20,219 nucleotides of DNA from Saccoglossus kowalevskii (GCF_000003605.2 NW_003105111.1:311661-331879); one strand, 5' to 3'. Shown: positions 9,432 to 19,414, numbered from the stretch's first letter. Numbers and translations are program-made. The notes: a model not told the origin generated them from the letters alone.

Positions 9432-9807
9432 CTTTTTCAAAACAGATAGCAACCCTCTTCCAAATTGGATTCTATGAGTGGAACTTTTTTTCTGCAATTT
9501 ATAATTTGTGGAAGTTTTCTTTTGCAAGTAATTTCCATTCTGTGCAATCGTACTACATATCATTTTTTTTTTTTATCAAGCCTGTATTTGTTGAATATGT
9601 GGAATTTTGTTGTTCAATTTTAGGGAGTCAGCCCTCGTGAGGGAAATGGTATCGTTACCTATATTGTATTAGATTGATCACAACACACTAGTCTATGTAG
9701 GTGAAATGACACAGCGAATGGCAAATGAAGTATTAAGACTTGGTCATCGGGGGTGGGGGGGGGGTGTTCCTTTAGAAAAGACCATAGTTTCAGTACAATG
9801 CATTTAG

Positions 9808-9984
9808 AGTCAAGGGGCACATATCTGCAGCATTATAAAGCTAGGAAGCCATATGTGTGTGTTGGTAGGGATGTCGTATGTTCAGCATATGAAGCTAGGG
9901 AGCCCTACCTTGTAGAGTTGGCAGGTGTCATATTTTCAGCATTATAAAGATAGGGTAGCATATCCTCAGCATTATAGAGTTAGG
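9808..9984. repeat. Decayed upstream units of the minisatellite
   Basis: Loose repeats of CAGCATTATAAAGCTAGG/GAGCC and CATATNTTCAGCATTATAAAG occur at about 30-60-bp spacing before the ordered array. They share ATTATAAA-x-CTAGGG with the units, so they look like an older, diverged edge of the same array. Confidence 0.6.
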
Positions 9985-10597
9985 GGGGTCATTTGTTGGG
10001 CCATTATAAACCTAGGGGGTCATTTGTTGGGCCATTATAAACCTAAGGGGTCATTTGTTGGCCATTATAAACCTAAGGGGTCATTTGTTAGGGCCATTAT
10101 AAACCTAAGGGGTCATTTGTTGGCCATTATAAACCTGAGGGGTCATTTGTTGGGCCATTATAAACCTGAGGGGTCAAGTGTTGGCCATTATAAACCTGAG
10201 GGGTCATTTGTTGGGCCATTATAAACTGAGGGGTCATTTGTTGGGCCATTATAAACTGAGGGGTCATTTGTTGGGCCATTATAAACTGAGGGGTCATTTG
10301 TTGGGCTATTATAAACTGAGGGGTCATTTGTTGGACCATTATAAACCTGAGGGGTCATTTGTTGGGCCATTATAAACCTAAGGGGTCATTTGTTGGGCCA
10401 TTATAAACCTGAGGGGTCATTTGTTGGACCATTATAAACCTGAGGGGTCATTTGTTGGACCATTATAAACCTGAGGGGTCATTTGTTGGGCCATTATAAA
10501 CCTAAGGGGTCATTTGTTGGGCCATTATAAACCTAAGGGGTCATTTGTTGGGCCATTATAAACCTAAGGGGTCATTTGTTGGTAATTATAAACCTAA
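9985..10597. repeat. Minisatellite, 20 units of 30-31 bp
   Basis: The unit is GGGGTCATTTGTTGGGCCAT followed by TATAAACCTGA or TATAAACCTAA. Unit starts are at 9985, 10016, 10047, 10077, 10109, 10139, 10170, 10200, 10230, 10260, 10290, 10320, 10351, 10382, 10413, 10444, 10475, 10506, 10537 and 10568. Four consecutive units (10200-10319) are exactly 30 bp and lack one C (AAACTGA). Long open frames on both strands here come from periods near 30 bp and do not mark a protein. Confidence 0.97.
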
Positions 10598-10599
10598 TG

Positions 10600-13050
10600 G
10601 GACATATCAGAAATTCTCCTTTCCATCTATGGCTTCTCGAAATTTGTTGAGTTGGAAATCAGTTTTAAAAACTAAAGCAGTATAAATTGCTTCCAATGCA
10701 AAATGTTTACCCTACATTTGATAAATGCGTTCTTATAAAAACACAGGTTTGACATTCCATGCATACGAACACAATCAGACATCTTATCTCTGCATGGAAC
10801 TAGCCTAATAGAATAATCAACTTTCATTATTTGTTATGTAATTTCACACCAGGCCTTACAATAAATATGTGGCAGTATATATTTATATTACATGATAGAA
10901 CGAGGAGGAACTATTTTATTTACATGTCGCCTCGCTTACTGAAAGGTTGTGTATTCAATACACAGAGGAAAAGCAGCTCTGTGATTGGTTAAAAACATGC
11001 GCCCTACACTTGTTGAAAGTTTATAAATATTACTATTTATAATGTAAGAAAAGCACAGTATATTAATTATACAAAGTTGTTATATTTAGATACTTTATAT
11101 TACCAGGTTCAAAATACCTTAAATATGAAGGTATTTTTAATGATGGGTACATTACTGTCAGTGTTGTCATGGCTAACAGTGCTAACCTTTTTTTTATTAC
11201 TTCTGTCAACTTGTCAGTTTCTATGGTAATGGTGAACAATGTTGGATGTTGATAATTTACATATTTTTTTGGTAACTATAAACTGTACATAATAAAAGCA
11301 ATTGTAATATGGGATACATGATCTGTGGTATGTTTGTATGGAGGCTCCTCGTACTCCCCCCCCCCAGAACATTAATTGCATGTGGAGTCTACTCAATGAG
11401 TAGCAGCTATGTAGGGGAAGTTCTGCGGTGTATAGAGGCAACTGTAAATACAGATGCTCTGTAAAGTAACAGCACAGTGTTACAATTATTTAATATGCGT
11501 ACGAAACTACTATTCTAGAATGTATGTAGCGTTTCACTCACTTTACACAGCTAGTGATTAGCTACAAAGCCATTTTTGATAAATGGATATACTGCAGTGC
11601 ACTGTGGGTAATAAGACATTTCTAGCAGTGTATCTAGGCATTACTGATAAACAATATTTTCCAAAAGTGCATCTTGTTTTTAAGCGTTAACGGTCGATGT
11701 GCAGTGCGTGTTGATAATTTGTGTTTACATGTATTGTATAGATCGCTAGATTTCCAACAGATTTGAGATGTTGATCTGAATCAGATTACCGGTAAAACTA
11801 TTGTACTTAGTCTAATTCCTATCATGACAAAATGGGTCTTGGCCAATGGCCTCAGCATGGTCTGCCGAAGGATCCTTTTTTCCCCCCACTTAAATAGTCT
11901 TTCAGTTCAGGGACATCAAATCAGGACATATTGTATTGAAAAAATGCTATTGAAAATAAGAAAAATACATGGCAAGTTTATACAGATTAAAAAAAAAATT
12001 CAAGCCCACACTGCACTTTAGTCCTTTGAACCTCAACAACTATCTGATGAGTTAACAGTGCAGAGCTAACATTTTATGCAATTTGATGGTTTATGAACAG
12101 TCACAGCATCCACATGGACAAATGAAAACCTGTGAAATATTCACGGCTACAAAATTTAACGATTTCGAACAACTATATTTATAGTTGTCTGCTTTTTTTA
12201 ACACAGAAAATTTGGCACAAATGTTTTTCAGAGCAATGTGAAATCAATTTGGCTAATTACATGTTGGTCAAAAATAATAAACGTTGTACCAGGTACATAC
12301 AAAACGAAGGAAAGAAAACACATCACAAGATTGTTCATTTTATACACACAATATAAAAAAATTCATTACATGATTATAATACATTTTATTACTTCATTAT
12401 TTAATAGTGAAAAATACTAGAATACAGGTATTTAAAGTCTGATATTTAATATACAGTAATGTATAAATGTAATCTGAATATATGGAAATGCTATTCCAGC
12501 AGAATTTCAACTTTGAGCAGCAATTCAAACTGGTTATATAGTAAATACATTTGAGATTAACTATGACCACATGTTAAATTGTGACACTCCAACCAAAGGT
12601 CAAACACTGTACACTTGAGGTTTTTGAGACATTAACTTTTTTATTTGTACACCGACTTTGATCAAGACCTTCAGGCCGTGGAGAGTTGTGTTTATTTGAT
12701 CTAAAAGTAATGAAGAAATTACAAAGCTATCATTAAATTACAACCTAAGAAAAGACTCAACGAAAACAACATATTGAAAAACTTGAAAAATTCTTAATTT
12801 TGAATTGTGTACAAAGGTTTCAGAGAAGCAATCTATTATGTGAAAGAACACATTTATGCACAATTGCTATCTTACGGTAAGTGTTTAGTGATTTATAAAT
12901 TTTACCATTTAGTGAGATCAGTCTTACACCCAATCATTTGTTAAATTTAAAATTATCGATAATCATGCGTTCAGGTATTTTTCATTGACACATTACTCAG
13001 TTAAGGCAGCACATTCCTGGAAAACTGAGTCTTTATGGGAAAAAAAACAA
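10600..13050. other. Intergenic AT-rich stretch, no gene recognised
   Basis: Open frames (for example 11824-12021 and 12132-12356) have the base composition of non-coding DNA and no recognisable protein pattern. A C-run lies near 11356. I see no tRNA-like or terminal-repeat structure. Confidence 0.5.
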
Positions 13051-13052
13051 AC

Positions 13053-13091
13053 CCTGTCCTGTCCTGTCCTGTCCTGTCCTGTCCTGTCCTG
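13053..13091. repeat. (CCTGT)n pentanucleotide microsatellite
   Basis: Nearly eight perfect CCTGT units in otherwise AT-rich intergenic DNA, preceded by an A-run. Confidence 0.97.
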
Positions 13092-13824
13092 CACTGCCCA
13101 CCAGGGGTCTCCGCCGTATGCTTGATACAGGAATATGGAAAACTATGATACAAATATAAAGATGAAAAGGTACTTGGGGAAAATGTAATAAGTTAGATGT
13201 TGAATTGTAATTTGAATTGAAAATAATACAACTACATTTATATTATGATTACATTAATATGAAAATTTTTCTTAGTAATTGCCAAAATATTAATAGAAAT
13301 ATTTACTATATTAAATAAATTATCAGTCTCCATTTGTATTCAAGGTAAATCACAGAGTTAGACCCTGCATTTCGATGTGGACAAACAAATAATACAGCTC
13401 AGCGGCAAGTACCGGTAGTAAAAATTACAGATTTAATATTTTTAATACCCTGTAATATTTTTGAATGCCAAAATATACCCCCCCCCTCCCCGCCATGGTT
13501 ACAAATGTAAAGGAAATGGTGGACACAATGTCGGGTGAGAATGGAAGAATATTTGAGGCAAAAACAAATTTCTAGGTTCTCTCACTCTCAATGAGATCTC
13601 GGCGGCCATTTATGTCAAAGGTCATTTGGTTACCGTGAATTGTGTCAATTATGCAAGAGACAAATAATCATGAATTTTAGTGAAATTGTTTTTGAAGTGA
13701 AAATTTCACTGGGAATTCTAAAGACCATTGAATCATGAAAATTCCCAGCAGGAAAAAATTGATTGTATTCGCCAACTGTGTCTCATCCTTTCTTAACTAG
13801 CACATGAAAAGCTATGTATGTATG

Positions 13825-13855
<31 letters not shown>

Positions 13856-15600
13856 GTAAATTATACAAAGAAGACAAAATTCTGTGAAAGTGTAGCAAAA
13901 CAAAAATGTGACATATTCTAACATCCATCCATGCATACCCAGTGTATTTTAATCCAATTTTGATATTTGTTCAAGAAGTAAATCTGTGAACTGAATATAA
14001 TAAACTTCGATATATTATACAATAATTTTATATAAATTATATTTTGCTAAAATAAATGAAATTTTGAAGAATTAAAAAAACAAAACAATTAGTAATCTAA
14101 CAGAATTTTAAACCGATATATTACTAAATTCTAGCAAATAATTATGTAGTCAAATTTTCAAAAGAAGCAAAATTTCAGAGTTTTTAGTACTGAGATTTCA
14201 AAAATAAAACACTAAAGTAACAATAAATGGGATTTGTAGATCAGGATTTATAGTTCAAGTGCTTGCAAACTTCAGACATTTATAGCACATATATGCACAT
14301 CTATTCATTCATTTCATGATCCAATTCAAGATAGCCGATTGGTGGCCATTTTAAAGCTAGAAATACATCAACATTAAATATTTCTGCCATTTTCCTGTGC
14401 TTGGTATTACATTGAACAGGTGGCAACTTGATACACGTCATTTTATTTTACCGATCTGAGAGAAAGAGACCGACTGGCAGCTATTTTTGTTGTCAAAAAT
14501 GTTGTTCCAAAGCCATGACATGTCTGGATGGATTTACATTAAAACTTTACCCATACACACTTTATATGGGTCTGTTGATTCCTGGCATTATGCAACCACG
14601 TCTAATATTTAACTTCCATATATAGTATTTTATTTTACTATCACAATAATTTGTTATAAAAATATTTAATGCATGTCACTGTGGTTTATCGGGTACTGTC
14701 TAAACATAACCACTGATTTTTTTCAAGTCTCACACACAGTTTTATAGAATTTGATTTATGATTACACCTTTGGCAACTATTTTTGGATGGGAAAAAAACC
14801 TGGAATAACTTAAAGCTTCATCATTTAGATTTTTTAAAAGCATGTAAGAAGATTTTAATTTCTGAATATTTCAAATTCCAAAGTTTATTTACATTTGACT
14901 ACAGTCCCTTTGAAGGTCTGTGATTGAATTAGGATTTTAACTGCCATGGTTCAGTACATATGGACTCTTCTCTACACCTGTTCTCTGCATACCAATTATT
15001 ATTGATTTTAAAGTCCATCTATGGTTTTGTCAATTATAATTCTAAATAAAATAAAAAAATAAACATCAATGATCCTTGGGTTTACTTATGGATAAAAGTG
15101 CTTTAGTGATGTAGACGAATACTGCATTGTTAGTTTTAAGCCAATCCCTAACATGTTTAATCACTTTGCAAATTAAGATTCATGTTGGCAAACTAAAATA
15201 CATGTATGTCTTTCTGATTAACCTTCTTGTGGGTGAAGTTAATTGATAAATTAAAATTGATGAAAATGACAAAAAACTTTTTGTAGACTAATCCATTGGT
15301 GACTGGTAAAAGCAAAAGCTTGGAATATCGAAGAGTTCAAGAGTTCAAAAAGTCTAATATTTAATTGTAAAATTGTCAATTTTTAATTTAAAACAAATTT
15401 TAAGTTGATTTGGTCAAATTTGAGATTTATTTTGTTATCCTTATTACTTAAATACATCCTTATTATCAATACTCAATGATTATATTCACAACTGTCAAAA
15501 GTCCCTGAATGGTACGAGTTGCCATGACAATTTGAAGTGAATATTAATGCACCACATCCTTGCATCGCTTCTGTCCAAATTCAGTCCCATGTGATGCACA
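13092..15600. other. Intergenic AT-rich stretch, no gene recognised
   Basis: Apart from the TATG/TA microsatellite at 13813 and a C-rich run near 13481, nothing has recognisable structure. The 65-codon open frame at 14428-14625 has no family resemblance. Confidence 0.5.
13813..13855. repeat. Compound (TATG)n(TA)n microsatellite
   Basis: Four TATG units are followed by about 13 TA units. Confidence 0.96.
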
Positions 15601-15616
15601 CAAGGCATGCAAAATA

Positions 15617-15799
15617 CTGTAAAATACTTTATTTTAGCTGGAATTAATTTTCGCTGAAAAGACATTTTGGGTGTTTTAGTATGGAATTTATTTTCACTGA
15701 TTTTTGATGAGTTGAATGTAAAATATCGGGAAAAAGGTATATTGGCTGGATTTTATTTTCACTGATTCATTCTTTTAGCGAAAATAAAGCATTCTACAG
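15617..15799. mobile_element. TA-flanked MITE, copy C (family 1), opposite orientation
   Basis: This copy is about 183 bp and matches copies A and B when reverse-complemented, including the internal ATTTTTGATGAGTTGAATGT block. The ends are CTGTAAAATACTTTATTTTA and AATAAAGCATTCTACAG. The left flank is TA and the right flank has decayed to TG. It is slightly deleted near the right end. Confidence 0.82.
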
Positions 15800-15916
15800 T
15801 GTATTGTTTACACAACAAATATATCACTTTAATTTTGAATTGATCTCAGCCAATTACACAATATGAGCTACAAAACCACAAAGTTTACAAAAATGTTGAT
15901 GCCCATGGTATGTCAA

Positions 15917-16210
15917 CTTTTCTAAAATCGTGCCTGAATTAAAAATTTATGTTCAATTAACCATTCTCTGTTAATTATTTTTACTAACTTGAACTTTGAA
16001 TAATAGTTAACTTTACAGTGAGCTACTGGCAACATGGATTTTTTTGTTTGTTTAATGTCCACACATTTACTAACTTTAATTAACAGTTCACTAACCATGA
16101 AACTAAAAGTTCAGTTGACCAGTTTTGTTTAATAATTATTAATCGTAATTTTAGTGAACACTTAATTTTAACTAGGCATGATTTTGTAAAAGAAAGTCAT
16201 GGTTTCTAAA
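15917..16210. mobile_element. Second, diverged copy of the foldback element, without a MITE
   Basis: This stretch shares ordered blocks with the foldback at 17523-18150. Examples are GAACTTTGAAT, a GGCAAC...TTTTTTTGTTT block, ACTTTAATTAACAGTT, and GTGAACA...TTTTGTAAAAG...ATGGTTTCT. The two halves are again inverted relative to each other about a centre near 16064. It lies just beyond the stop codon of the phosphatase gene, so part may be in its 3' UTR. Confidence 0.6.
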
Positions 16211-16258
16211 ATACAGACATTTTGTAACAAGGTGATTTCGTGTCTTGGTGCTTCAACA

Positions 16259-16454
16259 TTATTGCAGTTTTAAAAATTTCATTGTGTTTTCACGACTATC
16301 GTCCCCTAACTTTGAATGGATTCTCCCTAACCAATAACCTTTAATACCTTGACCTTTAACCGACCAATTAATTAGCAAGAAGTATTTTCGCAACACGTCT
16401 TGGTCTTCTTGTGTAAAACCAATGGATATCAGATAGGATTCAACTGACCCATAT
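16259..16454 (-). CDS. Phosphatase terminal exon, YGSVESYL to stop
   Basis: The acceptor is TTTTTTACAG. The frame reads YGSVESYLISIGFTQEDQDV, then LRKYFLLINWSVKGQGIKGYW and on to a TAA at 16259-16261. The part up to about RKYF is family-like. The last 40 or so residues have no recognisable match, so the true end could instead be a splice donor inside the exon, such as one of the AAG/GT sites. Confidence 0.75.
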
Positions 16455-17403
16455 CTGTAAAAAATAAATAGTTAATTTAGTAAAATATTTACTCCAGTAA
16501 ATTATGCAACAGCTGTCTCCTCGATAACCACAAATGACTGTAATATGCAAATATGAGCTAACAGTCGCATAACAAAAAAAATCGAAAAATAATTTCAAAA
16601 ACTGTTTTGTGTGGCTTAGTGGTTAAATAAACAGCACTCACTTTTCGTCAATATAGTCCAATAGAGATGCCATTGTTTCCGGCCTAGCTGATATGAAATC
16701 CTCTGAAAAATCAAACTTCTTGACGATTTCATCATGAACTCGACTCCTGATAGGAGCCAATAATGTCTGGAATAAAAAAACATCAGCAAAAAATATAATA
16801 TATGCTACACAATTGTACAAATGATGACTTACGACTCTACACAGTTTAGTGATGAAGATTCGATTTAAATCACCTTCATCATGTATTGAAATTCACTAAA
16901 CAAATCTGTGAATGACAGCTTCTGCAATTGCATTCCGGTGAAAATTTTTACCAAAAATGTTGTATTGTTAAAAATAATGATACACACAAGTACCAATTCA
17001 AGATCGCTAAAATACAGTACTTACATGAAAATAGATACTGTGGAATACTTTATTTTCGCTTGGAATTTATTTTCGCTATTTTCGCTGGAGGGATGATTCC
17101 GTGAAAATAAAATCCAGGGAATACACTTTTTTTCCTATATTTCACATTACACTCATCAAAAATCAGTGAAAATAAATTCCATACAAAACGCCCAAAAAGC
17201 CTTTCCAGCGAAAATTAATTCCAGCGAAAATAAAGTATTCCACAGTATACTCACCTCTGATAGAGCATAGTCTTCACAAACCGCTTCTCGAGACATTCCA
17301 ACTAATTTTTGAAGAAGGGCAACAAAAATACCAGTCCGGTCTTTTCCATGGGCGCAGTTTATCAGAGCTGGCAAGTTATTTCTATCCGAGATAATTTTGA
17401 GAG
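16259..17403 (-). CDS. Tyrosine phosphatase-like gene (Y_phosphatase3 type), three 3' exons; 5' part not found
   Basis: Three minus-strand exons join in transcript order: 17403-17255, 16766-16642, 16454-16259. All junctions seen are GT-AG with matching phases (0, then 2+1). The product has NLPALINCAHGKDRTG, containing the CX5R phosphatase loop (C-AHGKD-R-TG), then EDYALSETLLAPIRSRV, and a C-terminal YIDEKYGSVESYLISIGFT followed by VLRKYF. The order GKDRTG, EDYxLSE, APxR and YGSVExYL is typical of the bacterial/fungal-type protein tyrosine phosphatase family PF13350. The residue before the catalytic Cys is Asn where most PTPs have His. The N-terminal part, with the usual DLR-type motif, should lie further right on this strand but could not be joined securely. 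The gene converges on the KCTD10-like gene. The substrate is unknown; phosphotyrosine or phosphoinositide are family possibilities. Confidence 0.85.
16642..16766 (-). CDS. Phosphatase exon, TLLAPIRSRV to DYIDE
   Basis: The acceptor TTTTATTCCAG precedes ACATTATTGG and the donor is AA/GTGAGT. The exon encodes TLLAPIRSRVHDEIVKKFDF, then SEDFISARPETMASLLDYIDE, plus two bases of a Lys codon. The motif ARPETMASLLDYIDEKYGSV across the next junction matches the family pattern in which a P-E-x-M segment precedes the YGS motif. Confidence 0.9.
17038..17245. mobile_element. TA-flanked MITE, copy A (family 1)
   Basis: Near-perfect terminal inverted repeats CTGTGGAATACTTTATTTTC face each other across 208 bp, with TA at both flanks (17036-17037 and 17246-17247), as for Tc1/mariner-type elements. 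There is no coding capacity. The body carries repeated GAAAATAAA/TTTATTTTC blocks. The right end lies at intron position +10 from the donor of the catalytic phosphatase exon. Confidence 0.85.
17255..17403 (-). CDS. Phosphatase exon with CX5R catalytic loop
   Basis: The acceptor TTTCCATTGCAG precedes CTCTCAAAATT and the donor is GAG/GTGAGT. The first two bases complete a codon from an unseen upstream exon, so the upstream intron is phase 1. The exon gives LKIISDRNNLPALINCAHGK, then DRTGIFVALLQKLVGMSREA and VCEDYALSE. Cys16 and Arg22 of this exon are the predicted nucleophile and phosphate-binding residues. Confidence 0.9.
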
Positions 17404-17481
17404 CTGCAATGGAAATACAAAAGCATTGTTAAAGGTGTAGGTAAACGGTGAGTTTACAAAATTTTGTAAGTCAGCAGAATT

Positions 17482-17522
17482 TTGCTCACTTAATCTTGTG
17501 GTAAATAGTGAGCAAAATTTTT
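17482..17522. repeat. Perfect 13-bp-stem hairpin beside the foldback element
   Basis: AATTTTGCTCACT and its exact complement AGTGAGCAAAATT flank a loop of about 15 bases. It abuts the left end of the foldback at 17523 and may be part of the same insertion. It lies in the intron upstream of the catalytic phosphatase exon. Confidence 0.6.
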
Positions 17523-18150
17523 TCGAGTTACGAAATTTACCACGCCCACTTTTGCAAAACCGCGTCCCAAATTGTAACTCAATGTTCAATTAACAGTTAA
17601 CCAAACTTTGAGTTACGGGTAACAGATTTTTTGATTTGTTTAACGTTCAAAACTCAAATTTTCATTATCTGTTCACTGAACTTCAAATAACAGGTAATAT
17701 ACAACACTACTGTAGAATACTTTATTTTCGCTTGGAATTAATTTTCGCTATTTTCGCTGAAGGAATGAACCAGTGAAAATAAAAACCAGCGAATATACCT
17801 TTTTTTCCTATATTTTACATTCAACTTGTCAAAAATCAGTGAAAATAAATTCCATACAAAGCACCAAAAATATCTTTTCAGTGAAAATTAATTCCAGCTA
17901 AAATAAAGTATTTTACAGTAAGCGAAACAAAAATATATATGTTGGCTGTAATTCAAAGTTCGGGTAACTGTCAATTAAAGTTTGAGTTACTAAATTTGGA
18001 TGTTCAACAAAAACAAAAAAATAGGTTGCCCATAATTCAAAGTTCAGTGAACAATTTGAGTGTGGTTTTGCAAAAGTGGGCGTGGTTTCTGAAATATGGG
18101 CATGGTCATTTTTCTAACTATGTTTTCGTAACTTGATGTTCGTAACTCGA
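17523..18150. mobile_element. Foldback (large inverted-repeat) element interrupted by MITE copy B
   Basis: The left arm (17523-17705) and right arm (17940-18150) are inverted copies. Matching anchors are TCGAGTTACGAA at 17523-17534 and 18139-18150, and CCACGCCCACTTTTGCAAAA in 17540-17561 and 18064-18085. Without the nested 209-bp MITE and its duplicated TA, the element would be about 417 bp and almost wholly palindromic. It has no coding capacity; short open frames here are by-products. Confidence 0.8.
17710..17918. mobile_element. TA-flanked MITE, copy B (family 1), nested in a foldback element
   Basis: This copy is 209 bp and has the same orientation and layout as the element at 17038-17245. 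It starts CTGTAGAATACTTTATTTTC, ends in AAATAAAGTATTTTACAG, and has TA on both sides. It sits in the centre of a larger inverted repeat (17523-18150), so it inserted after that element. Confidence 0.85.
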
Positions 18151-18297
18151 ACAATTCAGCATCTTATAAAATACTATGATAAAGTGCTTTTAAATGTTGT
18201 GTTTTGATTACTAGATTATTATTGCTAATTGACTACAATGTCAATACATTTTAAGTACAATGTATCCAGATCAAAGTATGGTCTTAATAAAACTGTT

Positions 18298-19414
18298 TTA
18301 AGGTAGCGAGACTATTATTTGTGTTGAAAATTACGATTTTCACATTTATTTATTAATTGATGAAATGCACGATAAACTTTCATCTGACAAAGTCAACGTA
18401 ACCTAAAATGTCATGTAAGTTGGTTAAAATGTAGATTTTCTGAAGGGAAGCAAGGCAGCTTCAGTAGTGTTTTCTAAAATCAACAACACAGGTTTAATTT
18501 GTGTGCCTATAAGTTTCAAAGATTAACTCAAGACAAAGCAATGTTAGGATGTGTTATCAGTAGCTATCTGACACACAATGAGTGTTTCCAAACATTTGAG
18601 TGGTTTGTCTCTGCCCCTGTTTGTTTCACAGATTAGTCATTTGCATATGAATGTGTCAGACACAAGGTCACACAGCCACTGAAAAAAATCATTGATTTTA
18701 GTGTTTTCATATGCCGAATTTATCCAATTATAGCTATCCCATTGCTTTATTTTGTTTTGGTTTCCAATAGCCTTACACATTTGGATGCCCCTACACATGT
18801 TAAAACAGACCTTGATGGGAAAACGAATCACTTGTGCAGATAAACAAGCTTGAAAATCTTTGCTGTGACTTCATCGACGTTTTCTAGGAGTTTTTCAAGA
18901 TACAAGGTCTTTAACAAAAAATAACGTATACTTATTGTCGTCGGATTAACACCAAATTTTCACAGCTTTTAAGGTGACAGTGAGAGGAACTTGAATGTGT
19001 CCAGACAAACTATTTCATCGATTATTTACCAACGAGTTCTGGTTTGAGTTGGGGGCAATGGGATTAAAACAGTAATTGAAATTCCGCACACTATTTTTTA
19101 AAATGCGTTGCTTGAATAAAATTGACCAGACACATTCAATTTACCAGTCTATTGAACAACTAGGAAAAGTGAAAAAAAAATACTTCTTATGGCCAGCATA
19201 AATGCGTAATTATTTTTTTTACAGAAAAAGTAATTTTTCACCTTTGATTGAGTAACGCGTCGTAGAATGCAGATACCGACATGCAAAATACACTTGTGAA
19301 AAGCTTGAAGTCTGGCGATTCTAAAAATATATACTTTCCCGGGTCTATTTGTAGTCATTTAGTCACAATTAGAAGATGAAAACAAGTATGCAAATAATAG
19401 TCCCGCTACCTTAA
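18298..19414. mobile_element. 1.1-kb TTAA-flanked element with 20-bp terminal inverted repeats
   Basis: GGTAGCGAGACTATTATTTG at 18302-18321 is matched by GGTAGCGGGACTATTATTTG on the complement of 19391-19410 (19 of 20). Each is bordered by TTAA (18298-18301 and 19411-19414). This fits a non-autonomous piggyBac-like insertion. No transposase is visible. An inner inverted repeat lies at about 18991-19007 and 19122-19140 (TTGAATGTGTC and its complement), so the body may itself be composite. If the phosphatase gene continues to the right, this insertion is in its intron or 5' region. Confidence 0.72.

Noticed and set aside
9925..10375. Long repetitive open frames on both strands (GHYKP-like and MAQQMTPQ-like peptides)
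   Set aside because: They arise from translating a minisatellite with a period near 30 bp, and several units of 31 bp break the frame. This is not a repeat protein.
9985..10597. Could the regular 30-bp array be a CRISPR?
   Set aside because: Units are contiguous, without unique spacers, and the host is an animal.
17362..17589. 75-codon minus-strand open frame overlapping the catalytic exon
   Set aside because: It runs in a different frame through the hairpin and foldback arm, and its peptide is not family-like.
19149..19358. Minus-strand frame with RPGKVY...ARLQAF, resembling the start of PF13350 proteins
   Set aside because: The similarity is very short, the frame lies inside the TTAA element, three frames are open over the same stretch and no consistent splice chain could be built.
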